This document shows, one piece after another, positions 34,985 to 43,286 of a stretch of DNA of 64,000 nucleotides. The stretch is taken from positions 33,532,141 to 33,596,140 of the forward strand of contig NC_087071.1 in NCBI RefSeq assembly GCF_963678635.1, written 5' to 3'. This DNA is from Symsagittifera roscoffensis. Lineage: Eukaryota; Xenacoelomorpha; Acoela; Convolutidae. The position numbers and the translations under genes were made by a program. Each line of letters opens with the position of its first letter. Positions within the stretch are counted from its first letter, which is position 1. The notes below the pieces were generated by a model. The model did no database searches. It had not been told where the DNA came from and saw only the letters and a program-made list of their open reading frames with translations.

Positions 34985-37427
34985 AAGATGTTTTTATGGC
35001 GCTCCTGAGTGTTATTCCTTTTCAACATCATGACCGGCGGAACCATTAACGAGCGCTCCGCGCCGAGTGGATGCTCACATTAACGCCCTCAATAGGCCAA
35101 AACCGCCGGGGCGGAAGGTTAGTTCAGAAGAAGGAAGCATTCCGGATTACCGTGAATTGCTTTTTAGCCAGTTAAGACCGAAAATTCACGAATCAGGAAG
35201 GGTGGGGGACTCGCGGTCCCGTCATTTCCTGAGTGGTCCGTGACCAAAAACACTTAAAGATATACAAGAAACCAAACAAAAAGTAGTATAGTAGCCATGA
35301 AAAACAAAAAATATAAAAAATAACCGAAAAAACCAAAAAAGTAAAAAAGTATAAAATCAGTAGAAATCATCCCCCCAGACAAGATGTGATCCGAACCCCC
35401 CGTTTGCTGTTGATAGATATATTGTGATTACAAGCATTTAAATCAGTCAAGATTGTTACGATCAATTTTGTGGGCCCGTTTGTGAGGCTTGTACTGTAGG
35501 GTTATTTGAGTATTTAAGCACGTTAATGCTAAATTGCGCCTAATCCGGAAGGGTCTGCTGCTTTGCGCTCAATCCGGAAGGGTCTTGGGAGAACCGAACT
35601 GCGAATATCCGAGTTAAGCACCTTAATTCGAATATTGAATAAACACGGAGGGGTATAGTTTTACTAGTATTATTTTTATATAGCCAATATTAATACTCCT
35701 ATATCGTTTTTCAGTAACTTTTAAAATCCGTTTCCTGAAAGCCTTCCGGGTTACAGAGAAATCGAGCTTAACGTGTTTGATTCAGTGGATTCTGGGGGGG
35801 TCCGGAGGGGTCCAAATAGCATAGTTTTTCGTAAATTTTTTCAGCTAAAGCGTTTTAGATCGGTTTTTTGCATTGAACTAGAAGGGTATAGGTCTTCTGA
35901 GCTCGGATCAATAACTTTTAGGTCGAAAAGAACGGAATTGCGAAAAAAGTTAGGCGGAACCTATAAGAGAGAATTTTTTTGAATTTGGAAAAAAGACATT
36001 TTGGTTAATAACTTTGAAACGACTGGACAGATCCAGTTGATCTTAGAATCATTAGATCAGAAATTTGCTGTGCTTACTAGTATGAACAAAAATTATTCGA
36101 AAAAGTAAGCGTGAAAATTTTTTGAGATTGTTTTTAGCAAATTCACCAATTTGGGAGGGTAGACCCTTCACGTTTCATAAAAAAATTTTTGGAAAGCCCT
36201 TACACCCCTACCAGAAGGTGATAGTGGTTAAATGAAGTAACTTTAGGCTGTTCTAGACGAAAAGTGAAGGCTAAAGGCACAAGAAAACCTTAATCGAGCC
36301 GAAATTAGGCAAGCGATAAGACCCTTCACCGTTAGTGTGAATTGTCAAATAAGAGGCTTAACTTCAATCCGGAAGGGTCTAGGGTAGGACCACATACCCT
36401 TCCTAGTTTATTCAAACAGCTTAATGGCATCGGAGAACGTATCCGGAGGGGTATAGGTTGAAAATCAAGGAAGTCTCCGAAAAGCTATTTTTACAAAACC
36501 GGAGGGCTCCCAATCCGGAGGGGTCCAAATTTTTTCAAAGGGGTCTTACATTTGCTAACCCAGAGGGGTCCTAATCCGGAGGGTTCTCAATTTTGCCAAT
36601 CCGGAAGGGTCCTACTTTTACCAATCCGGAGGGGTACTGTTTTTGTCAACCCGGAGGGGAATTATTTTATTAAAGGACTTAGGTAAACGGAAGAAAAGAT
36701 TATAGTGAGGGATATTAGGTTATTAAGAGACAGGCTAGAAACCAATGACTGTACTGGTAACTTGCCTTTCAATAAAGACCAGACCAAAACAAAACAGGTC
36801 CAAACTCGGATATTCGCGACAATAAGTCTAAATTAAAAAAGAGTGTACAACTCATTGGTGTGGATTGAAATCCAAAACGTTTTTGAGAAAAGAGACTGCC
36901 CTGAGGATTTTAGTAGTTCTAGCTCGGGCAGTCCGAAGGCAGATGGGTAGCACAGTACTCGGTGGGTGCAATAGACGCCCACTTGAGAAAATTACTGCCT
37001 TCAAAGTTTTGTCTGTTTGGTGCAGCACCAAGCAGGGAGAGCTCTTTCTTTAAAATACAAGTTCGACTATTGTACCGCGACCAACTAAAAGTACAATACA
37101 CATACGTTTTTCATAGAAATAGTCTTATTTTATTATTTTTGCTTTCAAATCAATAAAAGGTGTGCTTGGTTGGGTAGTGAGTACACTATCTTTTAAATTG
37201 ACTGATATCATCATTTTGTGCTAGTTCTCAAATCTTACGACCGATAATCGATTATTGTGAATAAATTATATAAACGATTTACTCTGATAGCATACAAGGA
37301 TTCGTGGTCACTATTTATTAGAATCTTGTGAAATTTGTTTAGTTGTGTTATTATTATCAATAGTCAAACTAGAAGGTCACTAGCAATCGAATTGAGTGTA
37401 TATGCAATAAGAAGTGATAAATTGAGA
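34985..37427 (+). other. Retroelement leader without long frames
   Basis: No coding frame that I would defend. It contains an A-rich stretch at 35,260-35,360 and the CCGGAGGGGT motif array. The small frames near 36,865-37,150 have no features of a protein. The length, 2.4 kb, is large for an LTR-element leader. Confidence 0.6.
35542..36660 (+). repeat. Dispersed (A)ATCCGGAGGGGTCC motif array
   Basis: About a dozen copies of a 12-15-base motif: 35,542, 35,571, 35,643 (ACGGAGGGGTAT), 35,801, 36,366, 36,441, 36,500, 36,513, 36,559, 36,573, 36,597, 36,623 and 36,648. The core is CCGGA(G/A)GGG(T) and the flank is usually AAT before and C or A after. Copies are densest from 36,500 to 36,660, spaced about 15-45 bases, all on the same strand. 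Further copies lie in the LTR. Confidence 0.7.
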
Positions 37428-37499
37428 ATGAGTCTAGACAAGTCAAGAAAACCTAAACGAGGTAATAGCTCTAGGAAATTCATACCTGAAAAGCAATGA
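37428..37499 (+). CDS. Short upstream frame before Gag-like start
   Basis: 23 codons, MSLDKSRKPKRGNSSRKFI to PEKQ, very basic, ended by TGA. It lies in the same phase as the following frame, separated by a 10-base tandem repeat (aaaagcaatg twice). Either a true upstream frame or the original Gag N-terminus cut off by this small duplication. Confidence 0.35.
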   Translation: MSLDKSRKPKRGNSSRKFIPEKQ

Positions 37500-37505
37500 A
37501 AAGCA

Positions 37506-37943
37506 ATGACCGACTTTTTTGTGGAACGGATCGCACGAACCCGGTCGAAAAAAGGGGAGACGGTTTCAGGCAGAGTGGTTGAAACCAGGAGTCAGAAGTC
37601 CTCAGAAGAGCGAAAAGCTATGCTAGAAGTGGAGGTCCATCCGGACCAGGCCATGCATGAGAATCAAGAAATGCATGGACCGGACGGGAGAGGGAACAGA
37701 AGGCTAGCGAGTGAATCTACTCCGGTAGAACAAGGCCAAGGTTTTGCCACTTCCACCGTGACACTGGACCGAGAGGAGATGTCGGAAGTGTCCGACATCT
37801 CTACTGAAATTTTGGCAACTAGGAGATCTCCCACAGACAACACCTTGATGGCAGGCGTGACGAAGAAACAGACAACGTCCTCATCGTTCTCAGAAAGAAT
37901 GAAGAACATTTTCGGAAACCATGGGAGTGGGTACAGGAAATGA
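37506..37943 (+). CDS. Gag-like N-terminal fragment 1
   Basis: 145 codons starting MTDFFVERIARTRSKKG. Polar and low in hydrophobics, with Arg-rich and Glu-rich patches and a Ser/Thr-rich end. No catalytic motif. It overlaps the next fragment by 23 bases in another phase, consistent with a single-base shift within one ancestral frame. Position right after the leader, lack of hydrophobic segments and low-complexity composition fit the poorly conserved N-terminus of a retroelement Gag; that role is inferred from position. Confidence 0.45.
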   Translation: MTDFFVERIARTRSKKGETVSGRVVETRSQKSSEERKAMLEVEVHPDQAMHENQEMHGPDGRGNRRLASESTPVEQGQGFATSTVTLDREEMSEVSDISTEILATRRSPTDNTLMAGVTKKQTTSSSFSERMKNIFGNHGSGYRK

Positions 37944-38427
37944 AGCTGAATCCCCGGAGGAAGAAGAGGACGATGACGAGCAAGTTGACTTTGGATCTCG
38001 AGGCAGCCTCAATAGTTCGACCCAGGAGAATGAGGCTTACGTCGAAAGTGAGACTGGAGAAAAGGACAAATTTGGTGTCGTGGGAACGATAAGCAAAGAC
38101 ACAAACACATCAGGCCAGTCAAGAGACTTTGTGAGTATGACAAATTCGGAGACGCGAACTGGGGACAATAGAAACATAGGGCTAGGCAACGCATCGACCG
38201 AACCAGAGGTGGATAATGAAAAAACGTCGAGGCAGAGAATCAAAGCTCGAATCTCGACCAGCACAAAGCTACCTGGGATCGACAGGGTGACACCGCCACT
38301 AGTGACGCCACTAGTAGAAAACGGTGCATCATTAGAAGAAGCCATGAACAACATAGTGAGCAGTATAGGAGAGCAAAATGAACAGATGTCCATAAGAATG
38401 AGTGAACTGGAGAGCAGTCCACGTTGA
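37921..38427 (+). CDS. Gag-like N-terminal fragment 2 (acidic)
   Basis: 168 codons, opening with an acidic run (SPEEEEDDDEQVDF), then Ser/Thr/Asn-rich sequence, and ending SIGEQNEQMSIRMSELESS with the beginning of a heptad pattern. After the TGA the coiled-coil pattern resumes in two other phases (VERESLREK, then ERTDELLAKNSS), so the stop reflects a pair of small shifts between 38,410 and 38,490. Confidence 0.45.
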   Translation: MGVGTGNEAESPEEEEDDDEQVDFGSRGSLNSSTQENEAYVESETGEKDKFGVVGTISKDTNTSGQSRDFVSMTNSETRTGDNRNIGLGNASTEPEVDNEKTSRQRIKARISTSTKLPGIDRVTPPLVTPLVENGASLEEAMNNIVSSIGEQNEQMSIRMSELESSPR

Positions 38428-38490
38428 AAGAGAAAGTCTGCGGGAAAAATAAACCGAAACAGACAAGAAGCTGGTAGATGCGAAAAACGC

Positions 38491-39120
38491 TTGAAGGAAA
38501 GAACAGATGAACTTTTGGCGAAGAACTCGTCGAGATTGACAAGGGAAGCAGAACAAAGAGAATTACGGTTAAGAGACGACATGGAGAAGTTAAGAACGCA
38601 ACAAGAACAGACTCTTGTGAATCTTGACACAAAGATAGATGCGATGATGGAAAGGCGAACTCAGGCTATCGTGGACAGGTTGGACGGGCTACTAGGCAGT
38701 AGGAGTGTACCAAAAGAAGGGGAACCGAATTCGGCAGGTCCCAGCAGGGAGCCGAAGGTGAACTTCAACGACCATCAAAGGAGGAGGACATATGGATCCA
38801 TTAGAGGTAGGGGCAGTTCATCAGGCTATGCCACAAGGGATAATAGAACATGGGGGCCAAACAGTAGAGCAAGTTCAACAGGGAACAGACAGACCTCAAA
38901 CGAACGACTGACGCAAGGCACACAATCGACTGGGAGAGGTGATTCCAGCAACAGGAGACATGCCAGCCCAGGGAGGAGTCATGTGGGCCAAGGAGGGAAC
39001 ACTCACGGCGGTTCGGATTGTAGGGATGCGCCGAATACAGAACCCTTAATGGGGGGCGACAATGCTGAGCAGGGCACTCAAGAGATGCTACGGCAATGGC
39101 CACAGCCTTTGAACCCCTAA
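38491..39120 (+). CDS. Gag-like coiled coil and RG-rich linker
   Basis: 209 codons. Residues 1-75 are a strong coiled coil (LTREAEQRELRLRDDMEKL, then TLVNLDTKIDAMMERR). The rest is a Gly/Ser/Arg/Gln-rich disordered linker with RGRGSSSGY and several TGR/NRRT repeats, as expected for RNA-binding low-complexity sequence. The last residues are out of phase: the neighbouring frame continues with the capsid-like sequence. A structural Gag role is inferred from the order coiled coil, linker, capsid start. Confidence 0.5.
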   Translation: MKERTDELLAKNSSRLTREAEQRELRLRDDMEKLRTQQEQTLVNLDTKIDAMMERRTQAIVDRLDGLLGSRSVPKEGEPNSAGPSREPKVNFNDHQRRRTYGSIRGRGSSSGYATRDNRTWGPNSRASSTGNRQTSNERLTQGTQSTGRGDSSNRRHASPGRSHVGQGGNTHGGSDCRDAPNTEPLMGGDNAEQGTQEMLRQWPQPLNP

Positions 39121-39383
39121 ACAGGTCTTTGGAAACGTTCCTTTCGAGGTTATCCAGAACCAATGAACGCAGTGAGAAGTCCAGAAGAGTCTTTAAGAAA
39201 CCAAGATGCTATAAAGACGAATCCAGGTTGTTTTCATTGTTCTTTCTAACCACAGAGTTCCCAATTTTAATATTCAGGACAATAACAAGCAAGATTTCCG
39301 AAGGGAAGAAGTATACTAGGATAATTTTAGCTTTTTGGTTGGCAGGACTGTCCTGCAAACCAACATCTTTCCCAAAACATTAG
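39096..39383 (+). CDS. Gag capsid start, abruptly interrupted
   Basis: Begins MATAFEPLNRSLETFLSRL then SRTNERSEKSRRVFKKPRCY, a stretch I associate with the entry to the capsid domain in nematode LTR-element Gag proteins (recollection, unverified). After KDES the expected capsid does not follow. Instead comes an intron-like segment (39,226-39,278; GT to TTTTAATATTCAG, 53 bases, also open in frame) and then ITSKISEGKKYTRIILAFWLAG. The segment 39,225-39,370 is repeated at 50,293-50,440, so gag and pol appear to have been removed here by a deletion or template switch. Confidence 0.5.
   Translation: MATAFEPLNRSLETFLSRLSRTNERSEKSRRVFKKPRCYKDESRLFSLFFLTTEFPILIFRTITSKISEGKKYTRIILAFWLAGLSCKPTSFPKH
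39225..39370 (+). repeat. Internal 146-bp direct repeat, copy 1
   Basis: From ggttgtttt to caacatcttt, matching 50,293-50,440 at roughly 90% by eye. It lies exactly where Gag homology breaks off. Contains a possible 3' splice site (taatattcag) in both copies. Confidence 0.7.
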
Positions 39384-39538
39384 TGGAAACTCGTGCAAGG
39401 GATCTGGATAGAGAAGTGTACCAGGATCCTGACAGTGATCGCTACCTCATACCTAGCGAAAGAGTCTTTGAAAACGCGGTTCGGTTCCCCTCGCAAATTC
39501 GGTTCCCCTTCTTTTGGTCCAATCCTGCTGCCTAGTAG

Positions 39539-40618
39539 CCGGTCCAACTTCGTGACGGGACGAGAGCCAAAAAGAAATATAACCCTTACGGTGACGACAT
39601 GGTAGTAGACAGGATAGATCTGAAAAAGATAGTGGAAGAAGTGGTGGGTCTAGAAGGAATAACAGTGTCACAAGGCATCGACATAGTAGATGATCAAGAC
39701 CAGGAATGGATCGACAACCGGTCGAAACCCGAAGTAGAATTCGGCGACGAGCAACAGGAGTCCTACGAACAAGATCTCACAAATCTGCGAGTCTCGGAGA
39801 GGCTGAACGAAATGACATCAGACCCCAAAGAGACCAGTGTCACGATTCAAGATGTAGATCAAGAAAGTATGAAAAACATGGAAACCGAACGAGATGATCC
39901 TTCCTGGGCTGCCCAGGAAGGGCAACTACTCGCTCCGGCTTCTAACCTCGACTTGATATCCGGTATGCGATCGACGGGGACGTCGATGGATATTTTTGTG
40001 CGGGGAGTGGGGATAGGACTTACCCACACTGAAGACTTGATAATAAAAAAACTAAGAATAGCCAGAGTGACAGGAGACTTAGAAGCAGAAACATGCGAAG
40101 AACCTAAGAAACCTGACACAGGGAGGGTGGTTGAGTCATATTTTAACTTACCAAATTAATATTCTTGTAGCATAATATTAACCAATGGTGATTTCATACT
40201 CAGAGATAGAACATGTGCGATAGCAATCACAGCAGACATGAGTTTTAGGACAGCGCTAGCGGCAGAATTCATGAGAGAATATAAAAACATAGAATTCCTT
40301 TGGAAGCAAAGACCAGGAGTAGGGGGCGTAGCAGCCTTGCCTCCGGCGGCGTCACAGATACCGGGAAAAAACCTATGCTTCTTGGTGACGAGGGCGACAG
40401 AGAAGCGGCACGTGGACCCGGAAAACCTAGTCTTGTCCTTGACGAGGTTGAGAGACTTCCTCGTGGAAATGGACGTGAAGGAGCTCTCACTTCATGTGTA
40501 CGATCCGAACAGAGGACGACTGCATCCTCGGGAATTGTACGCGCTTGTACACGTGATATTCTCTGATACTAATATACAAGTATACTTACATAAGAAATAT
40601 TACTTAAGTATAGGCTGA
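39539..40618 (+). CDS. Macro-domain protein of the retroelement
   Basis: One reading phase with a single TAA at 40,157. The N-terminal about 200 residues are acidic and unassigned (KKIVEEVVGLEG, VDDQDQEWIDNRS). The C-terminal about 145 residues read as a macro domain of the TARG1/Poa1p type: NGDFILRD, AIAITADMSFRTALAAEF, GVGGVAALP, NLCFLVTRATEK, PENLVLSLTRLRDFL and LSLHVYDPNRGRLHPREL line up in order with the GD, ISxDxxMGAGIA, GxVAxL, YYLxTK, YENLxxSLxxM and IGCGLD blocks of that family. Macro domains bind or remove ADP-ribose. Here the glycines of the phosphate loop are replaced (FRTALA), and by eye the positions of TARG1 Lys84 and Asp125 are Arg and Gly, so hydrolase activity is unlikely. 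Start: the phase is open from 39,539 and the first ATG is 39,599. It lies where pol should be. Confidence 0.65.
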
Positions 40619-40998
40619 GTGACGTGCAAGAGGGTGTTAGACTAAATTATGTAGTGTGTGATATGTGTGTTATGTTATGTTATGTGCTGTGTTATTAAGA
40701 TCTTGGGTAAGAAGGAGTTAGTGACCATGAACAACTGAATGACGATCTTAGGATTAGATCCAAAGTTTGGACTGTCCAATCTTAGGTCGAATTCCAAAAT
40801 TTTAGAGATCGATTGATTTTAATTAATTTTAGGATCAAAATCTTTTTATCTGACTGGTTTTAAATAAATTTTAACGAGAAGTTAAGGTGAAACTGACAAG
40901 CGTGATATTCGTGACCTCTTTTCTAGATCCTGATTGATCATTTAATTGCTCACTTGAGTCAAACCTTTGAATCAAATCGAATCAAACCTGAGAAGAGA
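40619..40998 (+). other. Spacer between macro-domain frame and second coding block
   Basis: No gene. Contains a short TATGT microsatellite (about 40,660-40,685), a donor-like gggtaagaag at 40,704 and an acceptor-like cctcttttctag ending at 40,924. It may therefore hold a roughly 220-bp intron in the 5' leader of the next coding block; inference only. Confidence 0.35.
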
Positions 40999-42225
40999 AT
41001 GGATAATTTCAACTTGGATGAATTGATGGACCTGGGAGAGGCATATGTAGTACCGATGGTAGATGCGATCTATCGTCGGCTAATGGATCGAGACTTCGCT
41101 CTGGAGGACCCAGAGGTAATCATGTTGCTGACCGCCCTGATAAACATCTTGGGGCATGACAACCGTGGGGACCACCCCACGGAAGTCCTATTGATGGCAG
41201 CATACGGAGAGAGGAAAGTACTAGACCGCCCGAACATGAGAGTGATGAGATGGAGAAACGGGACTCTCTCGTGGAGTGACTTGGCGAACGAGCCTAGATT
41301 GGGAAGTTCTAGGAATTATCAACCAGGTGAAATGCCTTTGCCCTACAAGCCCACGCCCGAGGTGACGAGAATGCATCAAGAGATGAACATCGAGGCTGCC
41401 TCGTCTGGTTCACCACTGAGAGCAGCTGTGCCACCAAAGAGGGCGAAAGTAGAACGAGGGGTTCAAACGAACCGAACCATGCAAGATCTAGATGGGATGA
41501 AAGACGGGCTGGAAAAGACCAGAAAGGAGCTGGATGAGATGACTAAAGCCATGCTCAGTATGGAAGAGGATAGAGACATGTGGAAGAGATTGTTCGAAGA
41601 CTGCAACAAAAAGCAGGGTAAAGAAATTGAGCGCTTGAGGCGGGACTACAAGGAGCGATCGGAACGGGTGGCCTTGGTTACAGCCGTGGAAAAAGTGATA
41701 CCTGCAAAGAGTATTCCTCGTGGGCAGTCGCCGATGGAGCTCTTGACGCCTCGAGAGATGAGTCAGACAACGGAAACGCGACTCCCGACAACAACAGGTC
41801 GAGTGACAATCCCGGACCGGAGTGACACCTTGGGTGACCCAGTTGTAGAAAAAACGGTGGGGAAGCTGATAGAGACAGCTGGACGACTAGTCGCCAACAA
41901 GAATGCGCCAGGTTCCGGGGTGACTGCACCCTATGGAACAACCGACGATACGGGCAGAGTACGGCTCTCCCAAAGCGTGATGACCAGACAGGGAGTTAGC
42001 GACACAACGCCACCAATGGGGAGCTCTAAGGTCCCAGAGAGGAAGATGCGAAAGATGCCGGCGAAGAAAGTGTCACGGGTAGTAGACGTACAAAAGAACA
42101 ATCAGTTGAGATATAACTTCACAGGAGGCAGAACCGAGAGCTTGCTTCAATCGAGCGTCCTGGAACCCGGCAGTGAACCTGCAGCAACGACCGCTGGGGA
42201 CATCACATCTGATTCTGGGAGATAG
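40999..42225 (+). CDS. Second coding block, N-terminal protein with coiled coil
   Basis: About 408 codons from the ATG at 40,999 (MDNFNLDELMDLGEAYVV); the phase is open a little further upstream. Residues 1-115 look globular (VDAIYRRLMDRDFALEDPEV, VIMLLTALINILGHDN). Residues about 165-235 form a coiled coil (LEKTRKELDEMTKAMLSMEE). The rest is a polar, Pro/Thr/Arg-rich linker with a basic patch (KMRKMPAKKVSR). No family recognised. The frame ends shortly after sequence homologous to the SGNH frame starts in another phase (42,110-42,225 overlap), so the two probably formed one protein before a single-base shift. Confidence 0.55.
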   Translation: MDNFNLDELMDLGEAYVVPMVDAIYRRLMDRDFALEDPEVIMLLTALINILGHDNRGDHPTEVLLMAAYGERKVLDRPNMRVMRWRNGTLSWSDLANEPRLGSSRNYQPGEMPLPYKPTPEVTRMHQEMNIEAASSGSPLRAAVPPKRAKVERGVQTNRTMQDLDGMKDGLEKTRKELDEMTKAMLSMEEDRDMWKRLFEDCNKKQGKEIERLRRDYKERSERVALVTAVEKVIPAKSIPRGQSPMELLTPREMSQTTETRLPTTTGRVTIPDRSDTLGDPVVEKTVGKLIETAGRLVANKNAPGSGVTAPYGTTDDTGRVRLSQSVMTRQGVSDTTPPMGSSKVPERKMRKMPAKKVSRVVDVQKNNQLRYNFTGGRTESLLQSSVLEPGSEPAATTAGDITSDSGR

Positions 42226-43282
42226 CTTAGTCAGAGTACTCTCGAACTTGAGGACCTCTTGGGTCACCACGGTGATGGCCTTCGGAGGCGCGACGATAGC
42301 CCAGTTATTTCGGATGGTGGAGCTGATGAACCCAGTGAGAATCCCCAATGTGATGATCCTGGTTGGGATTAACAACATCTCGAGAAGCTCAGATGAGGAA
42401 GAAGTACTATGGGAATGAATGATGGTGTGCTTGTTTACTGCTCTCTGGCAGAAAATCAACTGCGCGGTACTGACCTTTTGCACTGTGCCAATGAATGCGA
42501 GGAATTTGACTGCAACAGAGAGAAGGCACAACGATGGAATAGTCAGGTGGAATAACATCCTAAGGAATCTCGCAAGTCGGAATGCCGGAAGGATGATCCT
42601 CATGGACATCGAACATGAGTTGAGAGCTATGGATCAGGCCAGGTTGAACACGGACGGCATCCACTTCGATAGTATAGAAGGACAGGCTTGGTTGAACAGA
42701 GTCTTCCAAGGGCGATTGGATGAGTTGGAAGTAAAACTCTTTGACACAGGGGTACTAAAGGAGGAGGGAGCATCGAACGAGCCGGTGATTACCATCTTTG
42801 TGCCTCCGAACCTGGAAACACGCTTGGGGACGGTCCCGGCCGTGACGAACTATAGACAGCAGAGCTCTATCGAACCAGGTCAAAGAACAGACGTTCAAGA
42901 TCGATTGGGAGAAGCGCCAATGAGGAGGACCATTAATCCTAGGAGAAGACTAGAGCCTGTCAAACCGATGGAGGAGACGACCAGCACTTCTAGATCAGAC
43001 ACGAGATCGGAGACGACAAGTACCAGTCGAGAAGAGAGACGCCCTGATAGAGGCTCTTTGATGTGGTCGATGCCCATACCTTCTCTCTGGCATGTGTACA
43101 AGGATGACCTGATGAAACTGGACCTTCAGAAGGTGAGCTTCGCTGTGGATGCCAGGAGGATGCTGAATGGAGCGAGGCTATCGGTTAGTAGACTGTACTC
43201 GATAACAGGCGTAGACTGGTTAATAGCCGCTGGCATAAACTTCAGCTCCACGACGGCCTTGAGGTTTGCTGACCTAGAGTGA
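42110..43282 (+). CDS. SGNH/GDSL hydrolase-like domain of the retroelement
   Basis: One phase split by a TGA at 42,416. It carries the family blocks in order: LILGDSLVRVL with the nucleophile Ser (codon 42,224), FGGATIAQL (block II Gly), ILVGINNIS (block III, with NN in place of ND) and TDGIHFDS (block V, Asp 42,653 and His 42,662). SGNH hydrolases cleave esters of lipids or sugars; the substrate here is unknown. After the domain comes a Pro/Ser/Arg linker (STSRSDTRSETTSTSREE) and a further globular segment (WHVYKDDLMKLDLQKVSF). The stop lies between blocks III and V, so no complete domain can be made by this copy. Some LINE ORF1 proteins carry SGNH esterases; I cannot name an LTR element that does. 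Confidence 0.65.
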
Positions 43283-43286
43283 CTGA

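Larger units (their letters stand above)
28796..35717. repeat. 6.9-kb tandem duplication, second copy
   Basis: Second copy of the block at 21,871-28,781. It continues without a break into the rest of the retroelement leader, so it is the copy that carries the complete element. Between 29,040 and 32,261 and between 33,025 and 34,080 it holds only arm repeats and no gene. Confidence 0.8.

Noticed and set aside
34996-35012. Primer-binding site TGGCGCTCCTGAGTG
   Set aside because: It begins with TGG as a tRNA-primed site would, but lies 12 bases from the LTR end and I cannot match it to a specific tRNA 3' end without a search.
36880-37010. tRNA-like or structured RNA in the leader
   Set aside because: Local GC-rich sequence suggested a stem, but no cloverleaf, A box or B box could be laid out.
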